NCBI RefSeq assembly: GCF_000720185.1
Contig: NZ_JOIY01000038.1
Coordinates: forward strand, 1 to 64,000
DNA: 64,000 nt
Source of the DNA: Streptomyces sp. NRRL S-340
Lineage (GTDB): Bacteria; Actinomycetota; Actinomycetes; Streptomycetales; Streptomycetaceae
Reading direction: 5' to 3'
Shown one piece after another: positions 18,007 through 28,639 of this stretch. The position numbers and the translations under genes were made by a program. A model generated the notes under the pieces. That model did no database searches and had not been told where the DNA came from. It saw only the letters and a program-made list of their open reading frames with translations. Each line of letters starts with the position of its first letter. Within the stretch, counting starts at the first letter, position 1.

Positions 18007-18189
18007 CGGCTGTCCGCGTGCGGGAGGCGGCTCCGGCCGGCTGCGAGGAGGACACCCGCGCCCGGCGTTCGTACCGACGCGCGGGTTGTCGCGGCCACGG
18101 CGCCGAGGACTCCTTCGAGAGGGGCGGTGCCGCCGTGTCCGAGGTGCGGTGCGTCAGGGAGCTGCCGGGCCGAGCGGGCGCTCCCCGCT

Positions 18190-18774
18190 TCACCGCTGCT
18201 TCGGAAGCCGGGCCAGCGCGTGGACGGCCGCCTCGGCGAGGGCCGGGTGGGCGAGGGCCTCGTCGAGCACCGGACGGGCTCGGGCGTCACCGAGCGCGCC
18301 GAGGCCCTCCACGCAGGCGAGTGCCACCCGGCGGTAGGGGTCGTGGGGGCGCAGCCGCCGGCGCAGCGTGGTGATCAGCGCGGGCACCGACTCGGGGGCG
18401 CGCAGGGCGACGAGGAGGCGCACCGGGTGCAGGGCGTAGGCGACGCGCAGTTCGTTGGTGGCGAGGGCCGCCGCCGCGCGGGCCGTGCGCGGGTCGCCGA
18501 GGCGTGCCAGGGCGTGCGCGGCGCTGGCGCAGCGCGGGGGGTCGCGGTGGTTGAGGAGCAGGACGAGGGACTCGAAGGCCCGGCGGTCGCCCGCGGTCCC
18601 CAGCCGGAAGGCGGCCAGTTCCCGGGCCCACAGCGGCCGGCCCGCGGCGGTGAGGACGCCGGCCAGTTCGTCCAGGTCCTGCGTCGCCACGAGCTGCCGG
18701 TACTCCGCCGTCCCGCCCGACTCCTGCCGTAAACGCTCCGTGAGTGATCGCAACTCTTCGTCCACGAAAGCCAC
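18190..18774 (-). CDS. HEAT-repeat protein with an early TTA codon
   Basis: Up to 194 residues made almost entirely of helical pairs of HEAT/PBS-lyase type: RCASAAHALARLGDPRTARAAAAL, YRRVALACVEGLGALGDARARPVLDEAL, LAEAAVHALARL. Such proteins are scaffolds; no catalytic motif. Start is uncertain: GTG at 18774, or GTG at 18765, which has AAGGTGG at a good distance. Codon 15 (from 18774; bases 18730-18732) is TTA, needing the bldA tRNA, and neighbouring codons TTG, CGA and TCA are also rare here. Expression may therefore be tied to development. Divergent from the 3-hydroxybutyryl-CoA dehydrogenase gene. Confidence 0.75.
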   Translation of the reverse strand: MAFVDEELRSLTERLRQESGGTAEYRQLVATQDLDELAGVLTAAGRPLWARELAAFRLGTAGDRRAFESLVLLLNHRDPPRCASAAHALARLGDPRTARAAAALATNELRVAYALHPVRLLVALRAPESVPALITTLRRRLRPHDPYRRVALACVEGLGALGDARARPVLDEALAHPALAEAAVHALARLPKQR

Positions 18775-19184
18775 CTTAGAGCCGTGACCGGCCGTGCGGG
18801 AGCCGCCTTGCGAACTCGGGGCCCCTCGCCTCTGGCGCGCTCGTTACCCACGGGTTAATCTCAGACGAGCGAGCCACCGCTCGCACCGACTCGCAGTGGC
18901 CTGGTGACGCAGCCACCGCGAGTGCTGTCGGTCCGGCACCCGGTTTCCGGTGCCCCCGGTGCTTCAGGTACCGCTGGTACCACGGGCACCGGTGTACGAC
19001 CCGGCTCGGGGACAGAGCCGGCCGGTCCCGCGCCGTGCGGGCGTGTGCGCGCCCGCGGCAACGGCACCCGGGCGTGTGCGCATGCAGCCCGGCAGCACCC
19101 GCACCCTCTCCTTCCGCACCCGGTACGCCCACGGCGCACCGGGTCGCGCTCCCAGTCGTCACCCCTCATTCCTGGAGTCCCGCG
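18775..19184. other. Divergent 410-bp control region
   Basis: No credible gene. Near the HEAT gene end it carries CGCTCG half-sites (18838-18883). Further right are short echoes of CCGGTGC, two GGTACC sites and GGGCACCGG arranged as an imperfect inverted repeat (about 18950-18995). A long, GC-rich 5' leader for the dehydrogenase gene is likely; I could not assign a clear -35/-10 pair. Confidence 0.5.
18838..18884. promoter_or_regulatory. Clustered CGCTCG/CGAGCG inverted half-sites
   Basis: CGCTCGT (18838-18844) pairs with ACGAGCG (18865-18871), and GCGAGC (18869-18874) pairs with GCTCGC (18879-18884) around a 4-nt CACC loop. Three related half-sites within 47 bp of a divergent promoter region suggest either an operator or an RNA hairpin in the leader. 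Confidence 0.35.
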
Positions 19185-20990
19185 ATGGCCGCTCCCCTCT
19201 CCGACACCCCCGCCTGCCCGCTGAAGACCGTGGCCGTCATCGGTCTCGGCACCATGGGCACCGGCATCACCGAAGTCCTGGCCCGCGCCGGCCGCGAGGT
19301 CGTCGGCATCGACATCAGCGAAGCGGCGGCCGCCCGGTCCGTCGCCGCCCTGGAGGCCTCGACCGCCCACGCGGTGGCCCGCGGACGCCTGAGCGAGCAG
19401 GAGCGCGCGGACGTCCTCGCCCGTGTGCGCACCTGTGCCGACCTGACCGCCGCGGCCGACGCCGACCTGGTCATCGAGGTGGCACCGGAGTCGTACGAGA
19501 TCAAGCACCGGATCTTCCGCGAACTGGACGCCGTGGTGCGGCCGGAGACGATCCTGGCGACCGGCACCAACGCTCTGTCGGTGACCCGCCTGGCCGCCGA
19601 CTCGGCCCGCCCCGAGCGCGTGCTCGGCCTGCACTTCTTCAACCCGGCCCCGGCCATGAAGCTGGTCGAGGTCGTCTCCTCGGTGCTGACCGCGCCGCAG
19701 GCCGTCGCCGCCGTCACCGACCTCGCCGTCGAACTGGGCAAGGAGCCGGTCGCGGTCGGCGACCGGCCCGGGTTCGTCGCCGACGGGCTGCTGTTCGGCT
19801 ACCTCAACCAGGCCGCCGCGATGTACGAGGCCAAGTACGCCTCCCGGGAGGACATCGACGCCGCGATGCGGCTCGGCTGCGGGCTGCCGATGGGCCCGCT
19901 GGCGCTGCTCGACCTGATCGGCGTCGACACCGCCCGGACGGTGCTGGAGGCCATGTACGCCGAGTCCCGTGACCGGCTGCACGCCCCCGCGCCGGTCCTC
20001 AAGCAGCTCAGCGAGGCGGGTCTGACCGGCCGCAAGGCGGGCCGCGGCTTCTACACCTACGCCGCGGCGGGCAGCGGCACGGTGGTGCGGGACGCGCTCA
20101 CCCCGCTGGACGGCGACGCCCTCGTCCCGGGCCGGGCCGTCCGCGGTGTCGGGGTGGCCGGCTCGGGCACCATGGCCTCCGGCATCGCGGAGGTGTTCGC
20201 GAAGGCCGGGTACGAGGTGGTGCTCGCCGCGCGCAGCGCCGAGAAGGCACAGGCCGCCAAGGCCCGTGTCGGCAGGTCTCTTTCGCGTTCCGTCGACAAG
20301 GGCCGGCTGTCCGCCGAGGCCGCGGCGCGGGCCCTGGACCGGATCACGGCCACCGGCACGTACGACGACTTCGCCGACGTGGACCTGGCCGTGGAGGCGG
20401 TCGCCGAGGACCTGGCCGTCAAGCAGCAGTTGTTCGGCACGCTGGACAAGGTCTGCAAGCCGGGCGCGGTGCTGGCCACCACCACCTCCTCGCTGCCGGT
20501 GGTCGCCTGCGCCCGTGCCACCTCGCGTCCGCAGGACGTGATCGGCATGCACTTCTTCAATCCGGCCCCGGCCATGAAGCTCGTCGAGGTGGTGCGTACG
20601 GTGCTGACCGCCGACGACGTCCACGCCACCGTCCGCGAGGTGTGCGCCACGGTCGGCAAGCACGCGGTGGACTGCGGGGACCGGGCCGGGTTCATCGTCA
20701 ACGCCCTGCTCTTCCCGTACCTCAACAACGCGATCAAGATGGTGCAGGAGCACTACGCCTCGCTGGACGACATCGACGCGGCGATGAAGCTGGGCGGCGG
20801 CTACCCGATGGGGCCCTTCGAGCTGCTGGACGTGGTCGGCCTGGACGTCTCGCTGGCCATCGAGAAGGTCCTGCACCACGAGTTCCGCGAGCCGGGCCTG
20901 GCCCCCGCGCCCCTCCTGGAGCACCTGGTGGCCGCGGGCTGCCTCGGCCGCAAGACGGGCCGCGGCTTCCGCGAACATGCCCGCCGCTGA
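19185..20990 (+). CDS. Tandem-duplicated 3-hydroxybutyryl-CoA dehydrogenase
   Basis: 601 residues: two complete 3-hydroxyacyl-CoA dehydrogenase units (about 14-300 and 318-600) in one chain. Each has a Rossmann N-domain, the catalytic HFFNPAPAMKLVEV segment and a C-domain with GLPMGPLALLD or GYPMGPFELLD. Domain 1 has GLGTMGTG and GIDIS (NAD-type); domain 2 has GSGTMASG and LAARS, lacking the acidic residue. Role: interconverts acetoacetyl-CoA and 3-hydroxybutyryl-CoA upstream of crotonyl-CoA in the ethylmalonyl-CoA pathway. GGAG precedes the ATG at 19185. It is first on the strand that continues with tetR and ccr, but separated from each by its own intergenic gap. Confidence 0.9.
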   Translation: MAAPLSDTPACPLKTVAVIGLGTMGTGITEVLARAGREVVGIDISEAAAARSVAALEASTAHAVARGRLSEQERADVLARVRTCADLTAAADADLVIEVAPESYEIKHRIFRELDAVVRPETILATGTNALSVTRLAADSARPERVLGLHFFNPAPAMKLVEVVSSVLTAPQAVAAVTDLAVELGKEPVAVGDRPGFVADGLLFGYLNQAAAMYEAKYASREDIDAAMRLGCGLPMGPLALLDLIGVDTARTVLEAMYAESRDRLHAPAPVLKQLSEAGLTGRKAGRGFYTYAAAGSGTVVRDALTPLDGDALVPGRAVRGVGVAGSGTMASGIAEVFAKAGYEVVLAARSAEKAQAAKARVGRSLSRSVDKGRLSAEAAARALDRITATGTYDDFADVDLAVEAVAEDLAVKQQLFGTLDKVCKPGAVLATTTSSLPVVACARATSRPQDVIGMHFFNPAPAMKLVEVVRTVLTADDVHATVREVCATVGKHAVDCGDRAGFIVNALLFPYLNNAIKMVQEHYASLDDIDAAMKLGGGYPMGPFELLDVVGLDVSLAIEKVLHHEFREPGLAPAPLLEHLVAAGCLGRKTGRGFREHARR

Positions 20991-21030
20991 CCGGCCGGGC
21001 GACCGGCCGGGCGAGCGCGCCGGCCCGTGG
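20991..21030. repeat. 12-bp tandem repeat at dehydrogenase stop codon
   Basis: Directly after the stop, GACCGGCCGGGC is repeated (first copy shares its GA with the TGA), then decays into further GGCCGG motifs. It is a small example of the stop-proximal arrays seen elsewhere in the window. Confidence 0.5.
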
Positions 21031-21162
21031 CCGGGTGGCCGGTTCCAGGAGGGCGCCGAGTGGGGCGGTCTGCTCGAGCCGGCCGCCCCGCCCCCGGTCA
21101 CCGGGCCCGGCGAAGGCCGGGCACCCGCGCACCGGGCTGCGCGTATGCAGTACGTTCGGGTC

Positions 21163-21990
21163 ATGCCCCAGCCCGCCAAGTCCTCACGTACACCCGCTGC
21201 GCCCGACGCTCCGGAGAGCGCCGCCGGCTCCCGCGCCGCCGCCCAGCGGCTCAAAATGCGCCGGGAACTGGCCGCCGCGGCGATGGAGCTGTTCGCGACC
21301 AAGGGGTACGAGGCGACCACGGTCGACGAGATCGCCGCGGCGGCCGGGGTCGCCCGCCGCACCTTCTTCCGCCACTTCCGCTCCAAGGAAGAGGCGATCT
21401 TCCCCGACCACGACGACACGCTCGTCCGCGCGGAGGCCGTCCTCAACGCCGCCCCCGCGCACGAGCACCCGCTCGACACGGTCTGCCGCGGCATCAAGGA
21501 GGTCATGAAGATGTACGCGGCCCGGCCGGAGATCTCGGTCGCCCGCTACAAGCTGACCCGCGAGGTGCCGACGCTGCGCGAGGCGGAGATCGCCTCGGTG
21601 GCCCGCTACGAACGTCTGTTCACCCGGTATCTGCTGGGCCACTTCGACGAGCGCGCGCACGCGGACGACGCCAACGACGACCCGCTGCTGGCCGAGGTCG
21701 CCGCCTCCGCGGTGGTCACCGCGCACAACCACGTGCTGCGGCGCTGGCTGCGGGCGGACGGACAGGGCGACGTGGAGGCGCAGCTGGACCACGCCTTCGC
21801 GATCGTGCGCAAGACCTTCGGGACGGGGATCGGGGCGGGCCGCTCCACGGCCGGTGCGACGGCCGGGCCGGCCGCCGCCTCCCCCGCCGCGGTGTCCCGG
21901 CAGGGCGAGGTCCTGGTCACCGTGGCCCGCACCGACGCGCCGCTGGACGAGGTCATGCGGACCATCGAGGAGGCGCTGAAGGACCGCTGA
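21163..21990 (+). CDS. TetR-family regulator next to ccr
   Basis: 275 residues from the ATG at 21163; an ATG at 21145 is in frame. The helix-turn-helix domain is at about 33-80 (ELFATKGYEATTVDEIAAAAGVARRTFFRHFRSKEEAI), followed by a helical ligand domain and an unusual ~60-residue C-terminal extension rich in Ala/Gly that ends in a short alpha/beta segment. It lies between the dehydrogenase and ccr. In Methylobacterium, the TetR-type CcrR controls ccr. A matching palindrome sits in the ccr promoter here (22254-22268), so this protein is the obvious candidate regulator of that promoter. Followed by a UUCG hairpin terminator. Confidence 0.9.
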   Translation: MPQPAKSSRTPAAPDAPESAAGSRAAAQRLKMRRELAAAAMELFATKGYEATTVDEIAAAAGVARRTFFRHFRSKEEAIFPDHDDTLVRAEAVLNAAPAHEHPLDTVCRGIKEVMKMYAARPEISVARYKLTREVPTLREAEIASVARYERLFTRYLLGHFDERAHADDANDDPLLAEVAASAVVTAHNHVLRRWLRADGQGDVEAQLDHAFAIVRKTFGTGIGAGRSTAGATAGPAAASPAAVSRQGEVLVTVARTDAPLDEVMRTIEEALKDR

Positions 21991-22111
21991 GCGCCGCTCT
22001 CCCTTCGGTCCTCACCACGGCTCCGGCACCGTACCCACCACGGGCTCCGGCACCGTCCGGCGCCCTCCCGCGCGCCTCTCACGGCCGCGCCACCGTCGGC
22101 GCGCGGCGTTC

Positions 22112-22135
22112 ACGGCCACCCTTCGGGGTGGCCGT
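22112..22135 (+). terminator. UUCG-loop terminator after tetR gene
   Basis: ACGGCCACCC, loop TTCG, GGGTGGCCGT: a perfect 10-bp stem closed by the very stable UUCG tetraloop. It lies about 120 bp after the tetR stop and isolates it from ccr. Confidence 0.88.
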
Positions 22136-22232
22136 TCTGGCATGTCAGAGCGCTTTTCGCCCTTCTTCCCGGGCCCGTTCGATCGATCATCGCTCATTTG
22201 TCGCGTAAAGATTTCGTCTGAGCGGAAGTTAT

Positions 22233-22245
22233 GGCACTCAGTGCC
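22233..22245. promoter_or_regulatory. 13-bp palindrome upstream of ccr -35
   Basis: GGCACTCAGTGCC is a perfect palindrome ending directly before the -35 hexamer. Its position suits an activator or the outer half of a repressor array. Confidence 0.5.
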
Positions 22246-22274
22246 TTGTCAGCTGACACGCGGTGTCATACGTT
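22246..22274 (+). promoter_or_regulatory. ccr promoter (TTGTCA-17-TACGTT)
   Basis: -35 TTGTCA (22246-22251) and -10 TACGTT (22269-22274) are separated by exactly 17 bp, a good vegetative-sigma-factor promoter. The start point should be near 22281, giving a ~248-nt leader before the ccr GTG. Confidence 0.7.
22254..22268. promoter_or_regulatory. Putative TetR operator inside ccr promoter spacer
   Basis: TGACACGCGGTGTCA has perfect 6-bp arms around GCG and occupies the spacer between -35 and -10. It overlaps a second perfect palindrome TGTCAGCTGACA (22247-22258) that covers the -35, so three TGTCA/TGACA half-sites occur in 22 bp. Binding would block RNA polymerase. Confidence 0.65.
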
Positions 22275-22528
22275 GAAGGTGTCCGGGCGACCGGCACGCA
22301 GCGACCGCACCGCGTGCCGACTGTCCCGGCGGGCCCGCCCGCACGCCCGGACGCCTGCGTCACAGGCATCTTCCGCGCCACAAAGCGCCGCCACGCACCA
22401 CCCGCCGCACCGCCGGCACCCCGCCGAACCGACGGCACCCGCCCCGACCCCAGCAGCACCCACCCCGCACCGACGAACCCTCAGCGCCCCTGCCCCTCAC
22501 AGGGACGTTCACCGCCGGAGGCAACACC

Positions 22529-23872
22529 GTGACCGTGAAGGACATCCTGGACGCGATCCAGTCGAAGGACGCCACGTCCGCCGATTTCGCCGCCCTGCCG
22601 CTCCCCGAGTCGTACCGCGCGATCACCGTGCACAAGGACGAGACGGAGATGTTCGCGGGCCTGGAGACCCGCGACAAGGACCCGCGCAAGTCGCTGCACC
22701 TGGACGACGTGCCGCTGCCCGAACTGGGCCCTGGCGAGGCCCTGGTGGCCGTCATGGCCTCCTCGGTGAACTACAACTCCGTGTGGACCTCGATCTTCGA
22801 GCCCCTGTCGACGTTCGGCTTCCTGGAGCGCTACGGCAAGGTCAGCGAACTCACCAAGCGGCACGACCTGCCGTACCACATCATCGGATCCGACCTCGCG
22901 GGCGTGGTCCTGCGCACCGGGCCCGGCGTCAACGCCTGGCAGCCCGGCGACGAGGTCGTCGCCCACTGCCTCTCCGTCGAGCTGGAGTCCTCCGACGGGC
23001 ACAACGACACCATGCTCGACCCCGAGCAGCGCATCTGGGGCTTCGAGACGAACTTCGGCGGCCTCGCCGAGATCGCCCTCGTCAAGTCCAACCAGCTGAT
23101 GCCCAAGCCGGACCACCTCAGCTGGGAGGAGGCCGCCGCGCCCGGCCTGGTCAACTCCACCGCCTACCGCCAGCTCGTCTCCCGCAACGGCGCCGGCATG
23201 AAGCAGGGCGACAACGTGCTCATCTGGGGGGCGAGCGGTGGTCTCGGCTCGTACGCCACCCAGTTCGCGCTGGCCGGCGGCGCCAACCCGATCTGCGTGG
23301 TCTCCTCGCCGCAGAAGGCGGACATCTGCCGGTCCATGGGCGCCGAGGCGATCATCGACCGCAACGCCGAGGGCTACCGGTTCTGGAAGGACGAGAACAC
23401 CCAGGACCCCAAGGAGTGGAAGCGCTTCGGCAAGCGCATCCGTGAACTCACCGGCGGCGAGGACATCGACATCGTCTTCGAGCACCCCGGCCGCGAGACC
23501 TTCGGCGCGAGCGTCTACGTCACCCGCAAGGGCGGCACCATCACCACCTGCGCCTCGACCTCGGGCTACATGCACCAGTACGACAACCGCTACCTGTGGA
23601 TGTCCCTGAAGCGCATCATCGGCTCCCACTTCGCCAACTACCGCGAGGCCTGGGAGGCCAACCGGCTCATCGCCAAGGGCAGGATCCACCCGACGCTCTC
23701 CAAGGTGTACTCCCTCCAGGACACCGGACAGGCCGCCCACGACGTGCACCGCAACGTCCACCAGGGCAAGGTCGGCGTGCTGTGCATGGCCCCCGAGGAG
23801 GGGCTGGGCGTGCGTGACGAGGAGATGCGCGCGCGGCACCTCGACGCCATCAACCGCTTCCGGAACATCTGA
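22529..23872 (+). CDS. ccr: Crotonyl-CoA carboxylase/reductase
   Basis: 447 residues from a GTG at 22529 with GGAGG 7 nt upstream. Zinc-independent MDR-fold reductase: GroES-like N-domain (GSDLAGVVLRTGPGVNAW, GDEVVAHC) and Rossmann domain (VLIWGASGGLGSYATQFA). The conserved CO2-pocket segments of Ccr are present, including NYNSVW, the EDPEWK-type insertion (here DPKEWKRFGK) and GRETFGAS with HPGRE. It reductively carboxylates crotonyl-CoA to (2S)-ethylmalonyl-CoA using NADPH. This is the committed step of the ethylmalonyl-CoA pathway and a source of the butyrate extender unit for polyketides. meaA starts 10 bp downstream. Confidence 0.97.
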   Translation: MTVKDILDAIQSKDATSADFAALPLPESYRAITVHKDETEMFAGLETRDKDPRKSLHLDDVPLPELGPGEALVAVMASSVNYNSVWTSIFEPLSTFGFLERYGKVSELTKRHDLPYHIIGSDLAGVVLRTGPGVNAWQPGDEVVAHCLSVELESSDGHNDTMLDPEQRIWGFETNFGGLAEIALVKSNQLMPKPDHLSWEEAAAPGLVNSTAYRQLVSRNGAGMKQGDNVLIWGASGGLGSYATQFALAGGANPICVVSSPQKADICRSMGAEAIIDRNAEGYRFWKDENTQDPKEWKRFGKRIRELTGGEDIDIVFEHPGRETFGASVYVTRKGGTITTCASTSGYMHQYDNRYLWMSLKRIIGSHFANYREAWEANRLIAKGRIHPTLSKVYSLQDTGQAAHDVHRNVHQGKVGVLCMAPEEGLGVRDEEMRARHLDAINRFRNI

Positions 23873-23882
23873 GGAGCGCTGG

Positions 23883-25927
<2,045 letters not shown>

Positions 25928-25931
<4 letters not shown>

Positions 25932-26902
25932 CCAGCCCCGCTCCCCAGGCCAGCCGACTGCGCCCGCGGCGCTCCTGCCTGGCCGTCCCCGGCAGCAACC
26001 CGCGCTTCCTGGAGAAGGCGCAGGGTCTGCCCGCCGACCAGGTCTTCCTCGACCTGGAGGACGCGTGCGCGCCGCTGGCCAAGCCCGAGGCGCGGCACAC
26101 CATCGTCAAGTTCCTCAACGAGGGCGACTGGAGCGGCAAGACACGGGTGGTCCGGGTCAACGACTGGACGACCGAGTGGACGTACCGCGACGTCGTCACC
26201 GTCGTCGAGGGCGCCGGCCAGAACCTGGACTGCATCATGCTGCCGAAGGTGCAGAGCGCCCAGCAGGTGGTGGCGCTCGACCTGCTGCTGACGCAGATCG
26301 AGAAGACGATGGGCCTCGAGGTGGGCCGCATCGGCATCGAGGCGCAGATCGAGAACGCGCGGGGCCTGAACAACGTCAACGAGATCGCCGCCGCCTCGCC
26401 GCGCACCGAGACGATCATCTTCGGCCCGGCCGACTTCATGGCCTCCATCAACATGAAGACGCTGGTCGTGGGCGAGCAGCCGCCCGGCTACCCCGCGGAC
26501 GCCTACCACTACATCCTGATGAAGATCCTGATGGCGGCCCGTGCCCACGACCTCCAGGCGATCGACGGCCCCTACCTGCAGATCCGCAACGTGGACGGCT
26601 TCCGCGAGGTCGCGCAGCGCGCCGCGGCGCTGGGCTTCGACGGCAAGTGGGTGCTGCACCCCGGTCAGGTGGAGGCCGCCAACGAGGTCTTCTCGCCCTC
26701 CCAGGAGGACTACGACCACGCCGAGCTGATCCTGGACGCCTACGAGTACTGCACCTCCGAGGCCGGCGGCAAGAAGGGCTCGGCGATGCTCGGCGACGAG
26801 ATGATCGACGAGGCCAGCCGCAAGATGGCGCTGGTCGTCGCGGGCAAGGGCCGCGCCGCCGGCATGCGGCGCACCAGCAAGTTCGAGATCCCGGAGGGCT
26901 GA
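25928..26902 (+). CDS. mcl: L-malyl-CoA/beta-methylmalyl-CoA lyase (HpcH/HpaI, CitE-like)
   Basis: 324 residues, translationally coupled to meaA. CitE-type TIM barrel: LAVPGSNPRFLEKA, VFLDLEDACAP (metal-binding acidic pair), RVND, and IEAQIENARGLNN with IIFGPADF. It cleaves beta-methylmalyl-CoA to glyoxylate and propionyl-CoA, and may act on malyl-CoA. Position between meaA and the MaoC hydratase supports the assignment over citrate lyase beta. The enzyme needs Mg2+ or Mn2+. The next gene starts 5 bp after the stop. Confidence 0.9.
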
Positions 26903-26907
26903 GCGCC

Positions 26908-27423
26908 ATGCAGTTCGGACGCACCTACGAGGAGTTCGAGGTCGGCGCGGTCTACAAGCACTGGCCCGGCAAGACGGTCACGGAGTACGACGACCACCTC
27001 TTCTGCCTCCTCACCATGAACCACCACCCGCTCCACCTGGACGCGCACTACGCCGGGGAGACGACGGACTTCGGCAAGAACGTGGTGGTCGGGAACTACA
27101 TCTACTCCCTGCTGCTCGGCATGAGCGTCCCCGACGTGTCCGGCAAGGCGATCGCCAATCTGGAGATCGAATCGCTCAGGCACGTGGCGCCGACCTTCCA
27201 CGGCGACACCCTGTACGGCGAGACGACCGTGCTGGACAAGTGGCCGTCGAAGTCCAAGAACGACCGCGGCATCGTGCACGTCGAGACCCGGGGCTACAAG
27301 CAGGACGGCACACTGGTGTGCGTCTTCCGCCGCAAGGTGATGGTGCCGACCGGGACGTACATCAAGGAGCGCGGCGGCGAGCAGCCGGGCCGCCCCGAAC
27401 CCGAGGAACAGGGGAAGAAGTAG
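26908..27423 (+). CDS. mch: Mesaconyl-CoA hydratase (MaoC-like)
   Basis: 171 residues, a single hot-dog domain, whereas I recall proteobacterial Mch as about twice this length. The hydratase signature is TMNHHPLHLDAHYA, where the Asp/His pair of R-hydratases reads as Asn...His. VVGNYIYSLLLG and SLRHVAPTFHGDTL complete the MaoC pattern. It hydrates mesaconyl-CoA to beta-methylmalyl-CoA, the substrate of the lyase encoded just before. A hydrophilic tail follows residue ~150. The stop TAG is directly followed by the next ATG with no gap. Confidence 0.88.
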   Translation: MQFGRTYEEFEVGAVYKHWPGKTVTEYDDHLFCLLTMNHHPLHLDAHYAGETTDFGKNVVVGNYIYSLLLGMSVPDVSGKAIANLEIESLRHVAPTFHGDTLYGETTVLDKWPSKSKNDRGIVHVETRGYKQDGTLVCVFRRKVMVPTGTYIKERGGEQPGRPEPEEQGKK

Positions 27424-28629
27424 ATGAGCCGTCTCGCCCAGACCCACGGTCTCACCGATGTCCAGCAGGAGATCGTCTCCACCGTGCGGGACTTCGTCGA
27501 CAAGGAGATCATCCCGGTCGCGACCGAGCTGGAGCACCGCGACGAGTACCCGCAGCAGATCGTGGACGGCCTCAAGGAGCTGGGCCTGTTCGGTCTGATG
27601 ATCCCCGAGGAGTACGGGGGGCTGGGCGAGTCGCTGCTGACGTACGCGCTGTGCGTGGAGGAGATCGCGCGCGGCTGGATGTCGGTGTCCGGCATCATCA
27701 ACACCCACTTCATCGTCGCGTACATGCTCAAGCAGCACGGCACGCAGGAGCAGAAGGACCACTTCCTGCCGAGGATGGCCCTGGGCGAGGTCCGGGGCGC
27801 CTTCTCGATGTCGGAGCCGGCCCTGGGCTCGGACGTGTCGGCGATCACCTCGAAGGCGGTGCGGGACGGCGAGGAGTACGTCCTGACCGGCCAGAAGATG
27901 TGGCTGACCAACGGCGGCACGTCCTCGCTGGTCGCGGTGCTGGTCCGCAGTGACGAGGGTCACCCGCAGGGGACGGCCCCGCACAAGTCGATGACGACCT
28001 TCCTGGTGGAGAAGGAGCCCGGCTTCGGTGAGGTGCGGCCCGGTCTGACCATCCCCGGCAAGATCGACAAGATGGGCTACAAGGGCGTCGACACCACCGA
28101 GCTGATCATGGACGGCCTGCGGGTTCCGGCCGACCGGGTGCTCGGCGGGGTCACCGGCCGCGGCTTCTACCAGATGATGGACGGGGTCGAGGTCGGCCGG
28201 GTGAACGTGGCGGCCCGCGGCTGCGGCGTCGCCCAGCGCGCCTTCGAGCTGGGCGTGCGCTACGCGCAGCAGCGGCACACCTTCGGCAAGCCGATCGCCC
28301 AGCACCAGGCCATTCAGTTCAAACTGGCGGAGATGGCCACCAAGGTCGAGGCCGCTCATGCCATGATGGTGAACGCGGCCCGGAAGAAGGATTCCGGCCA
28401 GCGCAATGACCTTGAGGCGGGCATGGCGAAGTACCTGGCCTCCGAATACTGCAAGGAGGTCGTCGAGGACGCCTTCCGCATCCACGGCGGCTACGGCTTC
28501 TCGAAGGAGTACGAGATCGAGCGCCTCTACCGCGAGGCCCCGATGCTGCTCATCGGTGAAGGTACCGCCGAGATCCAGAAAATGATCATCGGCCGCCGAC
28601 TGCTCGAGGAGTATCGGTTCCAAGGCTGA
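27424..28629 (+). CDS. mcd: (2S)-Methylsuccinyl-CoA dehydrogenase (acyl-CoA dehydrogenase)
   Basis: 401 residues, standard ACAD length. FAD-binding FSMSEPALGSDVS and MWLTNGGTSS, the GRGFYQMMDGVEVGRVNVAARG helix, HTFGKPIAQHQAIQFKLAEM and a C-terminal IGEGTAEIQ carrying the base Glu in the medium-chain-type position. It oxidises methylsuccinyl-CoA to mesaconyl-CoA and passes electrons to ETF. It starts directly after the hydratase stop and closes the ccr-meaA-mcl-mch-mcd unit. Specificity is inferred from context, as the family itself is broad. A nested hairpin lies 11 bp downstream. Confidence 0.9.
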   Translation: MSRLAQTHGLTDVQQEIVSTVRDFVDKEIIPVATELEHRDEYPQQIVDGLKELGLFGLMIPEEYGGLGESLLTYALCVEEIARGWMSVSGIINTHFIVAYMLKQHGTQEQKDHFLPRMALGEVRGAFSMSEPALGSDVSAITSKAVRDGEEYVLTGQKMWLTNGGTSSLVAVLVRSDEGHPQGTAPHKSMTTFLVEKEPGFGEVRPGLTIPGKIDKMGYKGVDTTELIMDGLRVPADRVLGGVTGRGFYQMMDGVEVGRVNVAARGCGVAQRAFELGVRYAQQRHTFGKPIAQHQAIQFKLAEMATKVEAAHAMMVNAARKKDSGQRNDLEAGMAKYLASEYCKEVVEDAFRIHGGYGFSKEYEIERLYREAPMLLIGEGTAEIQKMIIGRRLLEEYRFQG

Positions 28630-28639
28630 ATGTCCGCAT

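Larger units (their letters stand above)
21991..22528. other. 538-bp intergenic region: terminator, operators, ccr promoter and long leader
   Basis: Holds a twofold CCACGGCTCCGGCACCGT-like repeat (about 22014-22060), the tetR terminator, three palindromes around the ccr promoter, and a ~250-nt presumed ccr leader. No coding sequence seen. Confidence 0.7.

Noticed and set aside
22281-22528. Riboswitch in the long ccr leader
   Set aside because: The leader is Pro/Ala-coding-like low-complexity GC sequence; I saw no B12-box or other known aptamer core. Length alone is insufficient.
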